From assembly GCA_943787605.1 (NCBI GenBank), contig CALSNB010000002.1, positions 186,001-250,000 on the forward strand: 64,000 nucleotides of DNA. The letters run 5' to 3'. This document shows, in pieces, positions 17,599 through 26,539 of this stretch. The DNA comes from GCA-2697345 sp002697345. GTDB taxonomy: Bacteria; Pseudomonadota; Alphaproteobacteria; Rhodobacterales; Rhodobacteraceae. The position numbers were made by a program, and so were the translations under genes. Under the pieces are notes generated by a model. That model saw only the letters and a list, made by a program, of their open reading frames with translations. It was not told the origin of the DNA and ran no database searches. The stretch's first letter is position 1. The number at the start of each line of letters is the position of its first letter.

Positions 17599-18268
17599 AC
17601 CGTTTTGAAAAACTCTTAATCCACATAGCTAATAGACTTATGCACAGTGAGATTGTTAGTAAAATAATTCCAAGTCCAAGTGCTAATGTTAAGTTTCCCT
17701 TAGAAGTTTCTAAGGCAATAGCGGTGGTCATAACTCTGGTTAAATGATCGATATTTCCACCAACAATTATTACCGCTCCAACTTCTGATATGGCTCTCCC
17801 AAACCCTGCTAGAATGACGGTAAGTAGCGAGTATCGAGAATCATAAATATATGCAATCACCGCCTGCATTGGCTTAGCATTTAAAGATAAGAAAAGATCA
17901 CGATAATCTTCGTGCAGCTCCTCGATAATTTGGTTTGAGAGAGCTGTAATTATTGGTGCAATTAGGATTACTTGCGCAATAATCATAGCTGTTGGTGAGT
18001 ATAAAATACCTAACCAACCCAAAGGTCCAGAACGGGAGAGGTATAAATAAACTATTAACCCAACAAGTACAGGTGGTAGCCCCATAAGAGAATTAATAAT
18101 TGCTAACAGAGTTTTACGAAAATAAAATCTTTTAATTGCTAGAACTGTTCCTAATGGAATCCCAATAAAACATGCGATAGTTAATGAAGAAAGGGATACC
18201 ATTATAGAAAGTGATAGTACTTCTATTAAGTTTTTATCCAAGCTAGCAATTAGCTGAAATGACTCCAA
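17585..18268 (-). CDS. tupB: Tungstate ABC transporter permease
   Basis: This permease of about 227 residues has five or six transmembrane segments. The cytoplasmic loop contains YSLLTVILAGFGRAISEVGA, the TupB/CysT-type EAA-like region with the conserved GRAISEVGA. The TTG at 18268 is the first conventional start, but it has no ribosome site nearby. The same frame stays open upstream, and an AAGGGG box lies eight bases before an ATT codon at 18286-18284. Starting there would give an N-terminus of MFLDSFLESFQLIASLD, which looks more like TupB proteins. I keep 18268 as the conservative end. The gene is 132 bases downstream of moeA. Confidence 0.85.
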   Translation of the reverse strand: MESFQLIASLDKNLIEVLSLSIMVSLSSLTIACFIGIPLGTVLAIKRFYFRKTLLAIINSLMGLPPVLVGLIVYLYLSRSGPLGWLGILYSPTAMIIAQVILIAPIITALSNQIIEELHEDYRDLFLSLNAKPMQAVIAYIYDSRYSLLTVILAGFGRAISEVGAVIIVGGNIDHLTRVMTTAIALETSKGNLTLALGLGIILLTISLCISLLAMWIKSFSKRYAHA

Positions 18269-18400
18269 AAAAGAATCTAAAAAAATTTTCTTATCCCCTT
18301 TTTAAGCTATCAGATAAATCAACTATATCCTAAGATAACTCTAATCAAGCGAAATTCAAATGACTTCAAAAACGCTCTCGTTAGTAAACGGACTTTAAGA

Positions 18401-19666
18401 TTAAATTCCTAAACTTGAGTAAGGAATAAATTTAACTAGATCTCCACGATCAACTTTTGTGAGTCCACTTGGTAGATCAACTAAACCATTGGCCCAAGAG
18501 AGGCCACTTATTCTACCTGATCCTTCTGACTTAAATATATTAACTGAATTCTCTTGGGTTAGGTTAGCTCTTAGAAGTTCTTGTCTTCCTGGTTTTTTAT
18601 GCTTCGTGAAATTTGCAGGAACCCAGAACGTGTGTGGTTCCACCCAACCTGCTCCTGAAAGACAATATAATGCTGGTCTGACAAAAATAACAGAGCATAC
18701 AAACGCTGCTACTGGGTTTCCAGGAAGACCAAAAACAGGTGTCCCCTTAAAAATTCCCATGGCTATTGGTCTGCCCGGTTTTATGGCAACCCGCCAACTA
18801 GAAATTGACCCGTAGTTATTCATAATTTTTGAAATATAATCTTCTTGGCCTGCAGACGCACCCCCAGAAGTTATAATCACATCAACTTTCTTGGATGCAG
18901 AGTCCATTTTTTTTAAAAGTGTTTCCTCATTATCATCAGCATGCCCCAAATCAATTACTTCGAACCCCCATTTTTTTACTATTGTGGATAACATCGGTTT
19001 GTTTGCATCAAATATTTGATGAGGTAGCGGGTTAGATTGAGAGTTATAAATTATTTCATTTCCAGTTGAAAGTATTCCCACTTTGAGTTTTTTGTAGACA
19101 GAAATTGAAAAAATTCCGACAGAATTAAGCAGACCAATTTCTGTTGAACGGATAGGTATTCCTAAATCAATAAGTTTATTACCTTTTTGTATATCTTCAC
19201 CTTTGAGTCTCGTATTGGACCCAAGCTTTATTGGTCCGTTAAACGCAACTGTGTTGTCATCAGAATTTGTGTCTTCTGCAAGAATTACTGTGTCTACTCC
19301 TGATGGCAATATTGCCCCGGTCAGTATTTTTATAGCTGAACCTAATTTAACCTTACCTTCATATGGAAGTCCCGCCGCAGCAATACCTTTCGTAAGTGGT
19401 AAATTTTGTGGACCTGATTCAATACATGAGTGCGCAAACCCAAAGCCATCTACGGCGGAGTTGGACATAGGGGGGCTAGATCTTGTTGCAGTAGGAGATA
19501 TTGCTAAAATTCTTCCTTCTGCAACATTTGTTGGAATTTTTTCTATTTCTGTAATTCGGTGGAGTGATTTTTTAAGTCTGTTTAGCGCTTCATCCACTGG
19601 TATCCACGCAACCCCACGGGGGAGAGCAAAACAGTCATTAGTAAGTTTTGGTGGTTTAAGTGACAA
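18401..19666 (-). CDS. moeA: Molybdopterin molybdenumtransferase MoeA
   Basis: MoeA inserts molybdate (or tungstate) into adenylylated molybdopterin. The 421-residue length fits. N-terminal family segments are VAEGRILA and SNSAVDGFGFA. The MoCF-biosynthesis domain shows VGILSTGNEI, then VIITSGGASAGQEDYI, AIKPGRPIAMG and VFGLPGNPVAAFV, all diagnostic. The TTG start lies five bases after the mobB stop. Its neighbours mobB, mobA, fdhD and tupBCA make a coherent Mo/W-cofactor unit. Confidence 0.93.
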   Translation of the reverse strand: MSLKPPKLTNDCFALPRGVAWIPVDEALNRLKKSLHRITEIEKIPTNVAEGRILAISPTATRSSPPMSNSAVDGFGFAHSCIESGPQNLPLTKGIAAAGLPYEGKVKLGSAIKILTGAILPSGVDTVILAEDTNSDDNTVAFNGPIKLGSNTRLKGEDIQKGNKLIDLGIPIRSTEIGLLNSVGIFSISVYKKLKVGILSTGNEIIYNSQSNPLPHQIFDANKPMLSTIVKKWGFEVIDLGHADDNEETLLKKMDSASKKVDVIITSGGASAGQEDYISKIMNNYGSISSWRVAIKPGRPIAMGIFKGTPVFGLPGNPVAAFVCSVIFVRPALYCLSGAGWVEPHTFWVPANFTKHKKPGRQELLRANLTQENSVNIFKSEGSGRISGLSWANGLVDLPSGLTKVDRGDLVKFIPYSSLGI

Positions 19667-19671
19667 ATGCC

Positions 19672-20166
19672 CTACAACCTCACTTCTTCAGATATAAAAT
19701 CAGCAATTTTTTCGGTATCATTCAAATCAAAAATAGGAATCTCAAGACCCGGTATTGGAGAATCTGAGGCTATTCCTTTAATAGATGAGTTAGTTAAAGC
19801 GAGCAAAGGTTTACTTATGGTGAGACGAAAAGTTTCAATTTTTGGATGAGGTTCATTTTTATACCCCTCAATTAGAGTTAACTGGACAGGTTCAAGCGAC
19901 CGAATTATGCTTTTTAGGTCTACCTCTGGAGCGTCACGTAATTCGGTCATTATTGCCCAACGGTGTTTTGTTGATAAAACCACCTGGTGAGCACCAGCTT
20001 CTCTATGCCTATGGCTGTCACGACCGGGCTGATCAATGTCTGTATCATGATGGGCATGTTTAATTGTTGAAACTGTAACCCCCCTATTAACAAACTCTTT
20101 AACAAGACGTTCGATCAAACCAGTTTTTCCTGTATTTTTACCACCCGTCACCCCATAGATTTTCAT
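19672..20166 (-). CDS. mobB: Molybdopterin-guanine dinucleotide biosynthesis protein MobB
   Basis: This 164-residue GTP-binding partner of MobA has the P-loop GGKNTGKTGL at residues 8-17. The MobB-typical TIKHAHHDTDIDQPGRDSHR region follows, then LTLIEGYKNEPHPKIE. The ATG overlaps the mobA stop (ATGA, 20163-20166), indicating coupled translation. MobB assists the guanylyl transfer that makes bis-MGD cofactor used by formate dehydrogenases of the DMSO reductase family. Confidence 0.92.
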   Translation of the reverse strand: MKIYGVTGGKNTGKTGLIERLVKEFVNRGVTVSTIKHAHHDTDIDQPGRDSHRHREAGAHQVVLSTKHRWAIMTELRDAPEVDLKSIIRSLEPVQLTLIEGYKNEPHPKIETFRLTISKPLLALTNSSIKGIASDSPIPGLEIPIFDLNDTEKIADFISEEVRL

Positions 20167-20792
20167 TTGTAGTTTTCCAGTACCGCTTTTGCAGTATTTA
20201 AGTCTGCAGGTGTGTTGATATTAAAGAACGGATCTAAGTTTTTATTACCCTCAAATAACGTTTCTCCAGCGTTATGCTTTTCAGTCCATATTACTATTTT
20301 TCGTAATCCGTTTTCTATATGGGTTTGAAGGTTTTCTCTTAAGTTGCATGGCCAGATGCCAAAGGTTGGGTGTCTTTGGATCCTACTGTTTTTATCTTGT
20401 GTCGTTGCAATAGTTAGGCCGTTATAGTTTTTTGCTGTCATCAAAAATAATGAAACTAAATTTTTAGGGAAAAAAGGTGTATCTGCTGCTACGGTGACTA
20501 TGTGAGTATAACCTTTTTGATCGGCATAATCTAACCCTGCCAAAACACCTGCTAAAGGACCCAAAAAACCTGACAATGAATCTGGTACTATTGGTATGTT
20601 AAATCTACTATATTTCTTCAAGTTATTATTGGCGTTTATCACAAGGTTATTTACTTGTGGTTTTAGTCTTTCAATACTGTATTCGATAAGAGATTTATTA
20701 TTTAATCTTATTAATCCTTTTTCCTCTCCACCCATCCGCGTCCCTTTTCCACCGGCCAAAATGACACCTAAGATTTTACTTTCATCAATCAT
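20163..20792 (-). CDS. mobA: Molybdenum cofactor guanylyltransferase MobA
   Basis: MobA transfers GMP to Mo-molybdopterin. The nucleotidyltransferase signature ILGVILAGGKGTRMGGEEKGL is at the N-terminus, with LAGGKGTRMGG as the core. TVAADTPFFP supplies the metal-binding Asp, and INTPADL the C-terminal motif. The frame is open to 20825, but the ATG at 20792 is preceded by AAAGG and gives 209 residues, the usual family length. It overlaps fdhD by only eight bases (ATGATTGA). Confidence 0.9.
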   Translation of the reverse strand: MIDESKILGVILAGGKGTRMGGEEKGLIRLNNKSLIEYSIERLKPQVNNLVINANNNLKKYSRFNIPIVPDSLSGFLGPLAGVLAGLDYADQKGYTHIVTVAADTPFFPKNLVSLFLMTAKNYNGLTIATTQDKNSRIQRHPTFGIWPCNLRENLQTHIENGLRKIVIWTEKHNAGETLFEGNKNLDPFFNINTPADLNTAKAVLENYK

Positions 20793-21654
20793 TACCAGCC
20801 TTTCTGTTATCCTTAGGTTTTTCATCTGAGATAACTTTTGGATCAGCGTCCCTTACTAATCTTTTTTCTCCTGATAAGCATATAAATCTACGGCCACGGA
20901 GCCTCCCTATCAAAGTCATCCCAAGATTATTCGCGATCTCTACACCCCATGCTGTAAAACCAGAGCGTGATATTAAGGTAGGAATTCCCATAAGCGCTGA
21001 CTTAATAATCATCTCAGAGGTTAAGCGCCCTGTGGTATATAATATTTTGTCTGATGCTTTAATTCCATTAATAAACATCCATCCAGAGATCTTATCTACT
21101 GCATTATGCCGTCCAACATCCTCCATATAAATCAAGGGAGTAGATTTTTCACATAGAACAGTTCCATGAATAGCTCCCGCACTTAAGTAAAGCGAAGGTG
21201 TTGTGTTAATTTTTTTTGCAAGTGCATATATCCAACTTGTTTTTACTTTATTTTTAGATAATTCTACATCATCAAGACCTTCCAGCATATCTCCAAAAAC
21301 GGTTCCGACTGCACAGCCTGATGTTCTTGTTTTTTGTTGTAGTTTTTTTTCATAACTAGTTTTTCGAAGAGTCCTAATAACGATTGTTTGAAGATCTTCG
21401 TCGTAGTCAATTTTTTCAATTCTATCATCAAATAGTAGCATTTTCTGATTTAATAAAAAACCAATAGCTAGATAGTCCGGATAATCTCCAATTGTCATCG
21501 CTGTTATGATTTCTTGCGAATTCAAGAAGATTGTTAAGGGTCTTTCTTCTACTACAGGTAACTCCTGAAGAACTCCATTTTGATCAACCCCTGTTACCCT
21601 CTTTGTAAGCATTGGGTCGCTGGGATTTGGTAAAATTGGGACTTTTATTGTCAT
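20785..21654 (-). CDS. fdhD: Formate dehydrogenase accessory sulfurtransferase FdhD
   Basis: FdhD carries sulfur from a cysteine desulfurase to the Mo/W cofactor of formate dehydrogenase. The 289-residue protein has the family segments EERPLTIFLNSQEI, AIGFLLNQ, EDVGRHNAVDKISGW and LTSEMIIKSALMGIPTLISRS. The usual CxxC sulfur-transfer loop appears here as SGCAVGT, with one Cys (C114) and Gly at the second position. The single-Cys form is known in part of the family, but this matters for mechanism. It is the first gene of fdhD-mobA-mobB-moeA. No formate dehydrogenase structural gene lies in the window. Confidence 0.9.
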   Translation of the reverse strand: MTIKVPILPNPSDPMLTKRVTGVDQNGVLQELPVVEERPLTIFLNSQEIITAMTIGDYPDYLAIGFLLNQKMLLFDDRIEKIDYDEDLQTIVIRTLRKTSYEKKLQQKTRTSGCAVGTVFGDMLEGLDDVELSKNKVKTSWIYALAKKINTTPSLYLSAGAIHGTVLCEKSTPLIYMEDVGRHNAVDKISGWMFINGIKASDKILYTTGRLTSEMIIKSALMGIPTLISRSGFTAWGVEIANNLGMTLIGRLRGRRFICLSGEKRLVRDADPKVISDEKPKDNRKAGND

Positions 21655-21769
21655 CCTAAACCTTTATAAAAACTTGATTAACTTCTTTTATAACAGGCAC
21701 ATAATATAAAGCCCTAGAACCCGTGATATTAACTTATATTCCATTTTCTAATACAAATTTTTATTAACC

Positions 21770-22339
21770 CTAGGACCCCCAAATTCTCTTTCTTCCACAA
21801 TCAATATGGACAAAGTTATCCCGAGTATATCTTCCAACACCACCTGCGGAACAGTGCGCGGCAGCTCTTGCTATTTCTTTTACTGATCTACTTGTTAAAC
21901 TTATATCTGCTGCCTGCCCGGTAACATGTAATGAGCTACGTGCAACTAGTTTTGACCTTCTACGTAACTTGTCATTAGTTTTCTTTGTTCTATACCCGGA
22001 GTTGAGTACGTATGCTTCTGAAGTATCAATTAAATTATGTGTCGCTGAAATAATATCTAGAGTACGAGTGTCGATTTTCTTAACTTTATTCTCTCTAGTA
22101 TCTCTCATAAAATGACTAATCTCATCTATAGCTTCGGATATATATAAGCCGTCAATAGCGTAATATATATTTATCTTTTCTCCAGTCACTCGCGAATACA
22201 TTTTAATTCTTCTACCATCTCCGGCACCGCGCAAGAAACCAAACGCTTTTGAATATACCGGAGTTGCAGAAATCACCGAGGCGCCAAGAACTCCAAGAAT
22301 TGATCGCCTTCTGAAATGAATGATTTTGTTTTCTGGCAT
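21770..22339 (-). CDS. DUF882/YcbK-type murein peptidase-like protein, Tat exported
   Basis: This 189-residue protein belongs to the peptidase M15-like DUF882 (YcbK) family, related to D-Ala-D-Ala carboxypeptidases. It opens with a twin-arginine signal, RRRSILGVLGASVISATPVYS. The zinc-site features of the family are visible as HVTGQAADISL and NFVHIDCGRKRIW, with YVLNSGYRTKKTN upstream. It is divergent from the L,D-transpeptidase gene, the same association as ycbB-ycbK in E. coli, supporting a joint role in peptidoglycan remodelling. Confidence 0.85.
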   Translation of the reverse strand: MPENKIIHFRRRSILGVLGASVISATPVYSKAFGFLRGAGDGRRIKMYSRVTGEKINIYYAIDGLYISEAIDEISHFMRDTRENKVKKIDTRTLDIISATHNLIDTSEAYVLNSGYRTKKTNDKLRRRSKLVARSSLHVTGQAADISLTSRSVKEIARAAAHCSAGGVGRYTRDNFVHIDCGRKRIWGS

Positions 22340-22415
22340 TTAAATTAATATCTCTTGTTTAAAGTGTATAAATTTGTTGACCTATTATTACACTAAGATT
22401 TCGTATATTCCAATA

Positions 22416-22437
22416 ATATTGATTATAAAATCAATAT
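22416..22437. promoter_or_regulatory. Nine-base perfect inverted repeat in divergent promoter region
   Basis: ATATTGATT (22416-22424) and AATCAATAT (22429-22437) form a perfect palindromic repeat around four bases. It sits midway in the 245-base intergenic stretch between the divergent DUF882 and L,D-transpeptidase genes. That stretch is otherwise very AT-rich with no other feature I can support. It may be an operator or a chance AT-rich repeat. Confidence 0.35.
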
Positions 22438-22584
22438 AGTATTATTTATACACTATTAAATAATTACTAAATTAATGTTAAATAATTTTTAAAATATTCT
22501 TATAGACAACTAATAAAAAAAACTGGCAAAATCAAAATATATTTAATTTTTTACTTTAATGGATTAATTACACTGACTTATTGC

Positions 22585-24258
22585 ATGAAAGATATTTTTA
22601 TAAGACCATGGTTTAAGTTAATTTGGACGTGTGCTCTATTATTGCTTTCTGTTGGTCACGGAGGAGCTAATGAAGGTTTAGCTCAGGTTTCATTACGATT
22701 ATCAATCTATCAAAATAGTCAAAAAAATACATTCTTAAATAAACTCTACTCGAGTAGAAATTATAACCCAATCTTTGTTACACAAAAGAATCAAGGTAGG
22801 GTATCTGCCCTTTTAAGAGCTTTGGAAGGTTCTAATTACCACGGCATACCCAGTGAATTATACGGCCTACAAAAACTTTATGGTGATATAGAGAAGCTTA
22901 AGTCAGAATCAGAATTAGGAATTTTAGAGATTGAGTTTGCCAAAAAGTTTATTCTTTATGTTAAACATATGAAGACGGGAGTGCTGGACCCTAAAGTAAT
23001 TAATATGAGATTAATCGAACGAGCGTCTCTAGAAAGTGATAATCAAGTACCTACTCAATTAGATTTAAAATTAAAAAAAGTGAATTTAATGGAAATTTTT
23101 ATGAAATTTCTCATAACTAATCCATTTCAGCACTTAGCAAGCCTTCAACCTAAAACAGACGATTATAAGGCGTTAATTAGAGAAAAAATTCGTCTTGAAA
23201 AAATTTTATTAGTGGGTGGCTGGGGTGAATTAGTAAATGCAGAAATTCTTAAGCCTGGAGAAAGTGGAGAAGAAGTAACTAAACTTAGAAATAGATTAAT
23301 AAGAATGGGGTATTTAAAAAAAACTTATAGTCCAATCTACGACAGCAAGTTGAAGTTGGCTATAAAAAAATTTCAAGATGCTCATGGACTTCAATCAGAT
23401 GGTATAGCAGGAAAGATTACAATTGCAGAAATCAACATTCCTCCCTCTGAACGTCTAAAATTAATTATAGCCTCTTTGGAAAGAAGAAGGTGGTTAAGTA
23501 AACCTTACGAAGGTAAATACCTAGTTGTTAATATTCCAGAGTTTAAATTGAAAATAGTTAACAAGGGGAAAACTATTTATCAAAGTAGGGTGGTCGTTGG
23601 TAAAAGCAGCCCCAGCACTTTTACACCTGAATTCTCTAATAAGTTAGAGTTTTTAGTAATCAATCCAAGTTGGTATGTACCAAAGTCAATAGTTATTGAA
23701 GAATATTTACCGGATATAAGAGAAGATATTAACGCTTCTAGTGAATTATTTTTCACTGATAATAATGGAAAATTCATTTCACGAGAATTGATAAATTTTG
23801 ATAAGTTTTCTGATGAAGACTTTCCTTATGGAATGAAACAGCCACCTTCTATCAATAATCCTCTTGGTCAAGTTAAGTTTATGTTACCAAATATACATAA
23901 TATTTATTTACATGACTCTCCGTCTAAGGAGTTGTTTCTTGAAGAAGAGAGAGCGTTTAGCCATGGTTGCGTAAGGGTACATGAACCCTTTAAACTAGCT
24001 TACGAGATACTTAAGGATAACATAGAGGACCCTGATTTTGTGTTGAAGTATCTTTTGAAAAATACAAAAGAATTTAAGTTGACATTAAAAGATGATATTC
24101 CTGTTCATATAGTTTACTTAACTGCTTGGAGTGAGGGTCGTGGTAATGTTAGCTATAGGAAAGATATCTATGGACGAGATTTCGAAATCTATCAGTCCTT
24201 AGAAAATATAAAACAGACGCTAATGATTGAAAAACTTATTGAGAAAAGTTACTTTTAA
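22585..24258 (+). CDS. L,D-transpeptidase, YcbB/LdtD-like
   Basis: This 557-residue periplasmic enzyme forms 3-3 cross-links in peptidoglycan or removes their donors. It has an N-terminal signal or anchor (residues ~10-28), a scaffold region, and a peptidoglycan-binding domain at ~225-290 (GESGEEVTKLRNRLIRMGY, then FQDAHGLQSDGIAGKIT). The YkuD catalytic domain follows, with VVVGKSSPSTFTPEF, VINPSWYVPKSI and the active-site SHGCVRVHEP (Cys at about 462). This long architecture is that of YcbB. It diverges from the DUF882 peptidase and is 30 bases upstream of lpxD. Confidence 0.92.
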   Translation: MKDIFIRPWFKLIWTCALLLLSVGHGGANEGLAQVSLRLSIYQNSQKNTFLNKLYSSRNYNPIFVTQKNQGRVSALLRALEGSNYHGIPSELYGLQKLYGDIEKLKSESELGILEIEFAKKFILYVKHMKTGVLDPKVINMRLIERASLESDNQVPTQLDLKLKKVNLMEIFMKFLITNPFQHLASLQPKTDDYKALIREKIRLEKILLVGGWGELVNAEILKPGESGEEVTKLRNRLIRMGYLKKTYSPIYDSKLKLAIKKFQDAHGLQSDGIAGKITIAEINIPPSERLKLIIASLERRRWLSKPYEGKYLVVNIPEFKLKIVNKGKTIYQSRVVVGKSSPSTFTPEFSNKLEFLVINPSWYVPKSIVIEEYLPDIREDINASSELFFTDNNGKFISRELINFDKFSDEDFPYGMKQPPSINNPLGQVKFMLPNIHNIYLHDSPSKELFLEEERAFSHGCVRVHEPFKLAYEILKDNIEDPDFVLKYLLKNTKEFKLTLKDDIPVHIVYLTAWSEGRGNVSYRKDIYGRDFEIYQSLENIKQTLMIEKLIEKSYF

Positions 24259-24288
24259 GTAAATACGCTGCGGGATAAAGAGGAATAC

Positions 24289-25344
24289 ATGAGCTATTCG
24301 ATAGCAGAAATTGCGAATGCACTAAGTGCAAAATATGTAGGCGATGGTACCCTAAGGGTTACTAATGCTTCAGAACCTATAGATTCAGATGTGAACTCCT
24401 TAGCACTGGCAATGAGTGAAAAATACTGTTTGGACCTGTCTAGTGGGGAAGCAAGAGCAGCTGTTTTATTAACTGGTATGTCTTGGAAAGAATTTGGTTT
24501 GTCTGCTGCTATTTTAATAGATAGGCCCAGACATGCAATTTCAAAGCTAACAGAGTTTTTTTATAAAACTCCTGGATCTAACTCAGGCATTCACCCAACT
24601 TCAGTCATTGATAAAAGTACCTATGTTCCGAAAGATGCAAGTATAGGGGCATTTGTTTGTATTGGTTCTGATGTTGAGATTGGATTTGGAGCGAATATTG
24701 GATCGCATGTTTCTATCGGAAATCATACAAAGATTGGAAAAAATTCAATAATTGGTAATGGTGTTCAAATAGAAGAAGGTATTATAATCGGAGATAACTT
24801 TCGCGTTCAATCTGGTTCTGTTATTGGTTCAGATGGGTTTTCCTTTGTAACCAAAGATGAGGCTGATGTTGAGGGAGTTCGAAAGAACCTTGGCAAGCGT
24901 GATAAATTAAATGAACAAACCTGGCTTCGAATCTACTCATTAGGCTCGGTTAAAATTGGAGATGACGTTGAGCTTGGATCAAATGTTTCTATTGATAGGG
25001 GTACAATAAGAAATACAGTAATAGGTAACAGAACCAAAATAGATAACCTCGTTCATGTGGGCCATAATGTGCGAATAGGTAATGATTGTTTAATTTGTGG
25101 ACAGGTTGGTATTGCTGGATCTTCCGAGATAGGAAATAGGGTAATTTTAGGAGGTCAATGTGGAGTTAATGATAATATTTTTGTGGGAGATGATGTGATC
25201 GCTGGGGGTGCAACAAAAATATTTACAAATGCACCTAAAGGGCGCGTTTTATTAGGTTACCCAGGAGTAAAGATGGAAACCCATATAGAAATGCAGAAAG
25301 CTCTCAGGAGGCTTCCACGATTTATGAAAAATAATTCTAAGTAG
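24289..25344 (+). CDS. lpxD: UDP-3-O-acylglucosamine N-acyltransferase LpxD
   Basis: LpxD adds the N-linked hydroxyacyl chain in lipid A synthesis. The N-terminal UDP-GlcNAc-binding domain (1-100) is followed by a long left-handed beta-helix of hexapeptide repeats (~100-310), such as IGAFVCIGSDVEIGFGANIG. The catalytic His is in NLVHVGHNVRIG. Length 351 fits. In many proteobacteria lpxD lies between ompH and fabZ; here it is about 24 kb away, next to a wall-enzyme gene. It converges with the regulator gene without a clear terminator. Confidence 0.94.
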   Translation: MSYSIAEIANALSAKYVGDGTLRVTNASEPIDSDVNSLALAMSEKYCLDLSSGEARAAVLLTGMSWKEFGLSAAILIDRPRHAISKLTEFFYKTPGSNSGIHPTSVIDKSTYVPKDASIGAFVCIGSDVEIGFGANIGSHVSIGNHTKIGKNSIIGNGVQIEEGIIIGDNFRVQSGSVIGSDGFSFVTKDEADVEGVRKNLGKRDKLNEQTWLRIYSLGSVKIGDDVELGSNVSIDRGTIRNTVIGNRTKIDNLVHVGHNVRIGNDCLICGQVGIAGSSEIGNRVILGGQCGVNDNIFVGDDVIAGGATKIFTNAPKGRVLLGYPGVKMETHIEMQKALRRLPRFMKNNSK

Positions 25345-25374
25345 AGTACTAATACAAATAAACTTTAGAATTTT

Positions 25375-26391
25375 TTATAAATTTGATAGATTTATTTTTT
25401 TTGAATGCGTCCCCCGTTCTCTGTATGGGGTCGTTGCATAATGTGAGCGATAGCATTTTGAAAAATGCGATGGTGAAGAAAACCCACACGATAAAGCAAC
25501 ATTTATCACACTCATATCTGTTTGCATTAATAAGTTTCGGGCTTTTTGAAGACGAAGCCCCATATAGTATCTTTTTGGACTTTTATTAAGGTATCTACGG
25601 AAAAGACGTTCAAGTTGTCTTGTAGACATTCCAACGTTAGTGGCTAAATCTGAAGGGCTTATTGGATCTTCAATATTTATTTCCATAGTTTGTATAACCC
25701 TACTAAGTTTAGGGTGTCTTACACCTATTCTAGTCGGTATAGATAGCCTCTGTTGATCTTCATTTGTTCTAATGGAGGAGTAAATTAATTGGTCAGCAAC
25801 GTAATTCGCTTTTTCTTCACCAAGATCATTAGCAATGAGCTGTAACATAAGGTCAATAGACGATGTTCCCCCTGCAGTAGTCATTCGATTGCCATCAACA
25901 ACAAATACAGTCTTTGTTAACTCTATTTCTTCAAATTCTTCAGAAAAACTGTCTTGGTTCTCCCAATGTATCGTTGCTTTTTTTCCATTCAAGAGACCGG
26001 CTTTTGCTAACGAGTAAGAGGCAGTGCAAAGCGCAACCATTTTTACACCTTTGCGGGCTTCCCTACGAAGCCAGTTAAGTAGGCGTTTTGTTGTGGCTAC
26101 CTGAATGTCTACTCCACCACATAGAATAATAGTATCATCTCTTCCTAGTTCTAAAAAGCTATTGTCAACGTTGTAGCTGATATTTGCAGAACAACTGACG
26201 GCATTCCCTGTTTCACTCGTAATGGACCAGGTATACGAGTGAGGTGCTACTCTATTAGCTATACGTAGAGCATCCACGGCTCCAGCAAACGATAACAGTG
26301 AAAAATTATCTATTAGCGCAAAAACAAAATTCCTAGATTTAAAGGATTCTGTACTTTTTAGGATTTTGGACGATGAGATCAATTGTACCAA
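25375..26391 (-). CDS. GlxA-family transcriptional regulator (DJ-1/PfpI plus AraC HTH)
   Basis: This 338-residue regulator has an N-terminal DJ-1/PfpI-like sensor domain (~20-190) with FALIDNFSLLSFAGAVDALRIAN at its start (quoted in part) and an ALCTASYSLAKAG elbow. A C-terminal AraC-type DNA-binding domain (~225-325) contains ISPSDLATNVGMSTRQLERLF and VALSCGFSSPSHFSKCYR. This architecture is that of GbdR/CdhR, which often control betaine or carnitine catabolism. It is transcribed divergently from the DAHP synthase gene, but its target is not evident here. Confidence 0.88.
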   Translation of the reverse strand: MVQLISSSKILKSTESFKSRNFVFALIDNFSLLSFAGAVDALRIANRVAPHSYTWSITSETGNAVSCSANISYNVDNSFLELGRDDTIILCGGVDIQVATTKRLLNWLRREARKGVKMVALCTASYSLAKAGLLNGKKATIHWENQDSFSEEFEEIELTKTVFVVDGNRMTTAGGTSSIDLMLQLIANDLGEEKANYVADQLIYSSIRTNEDQQRLSIPTRIGVRHPKLSRVIQTMEINIEDPISPSDLATNVGMSTRQLERLFRRYLNKSPKRYYMGLRLQKARNLLMQTDMSVINVALSCGFSSPSHFSKCYRSHYATTPYRERGTHSKKINLSNL

Positions 26392-26539
26392 GCTCGCTCC
26401 CTAAAACAACTTTTTCTATTTGCTTACAGTAAAACCATGTTACTTATCTCTATCTAAGAATTCGGCATTGGCAAGTACAAAGAATAAGGTTTATATAGTA
26501 AGTCAGTTTAATTTATATATTGGGTTTAGAGGTGATGAA

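Noticed and set aside
19203..19697. 164-residue plus-strand open frame opposite moeA
   Set aside because: moeA on the other strand has full family motifs across the same bases; the opposite frame has no recognisable motif and no ribosome site.
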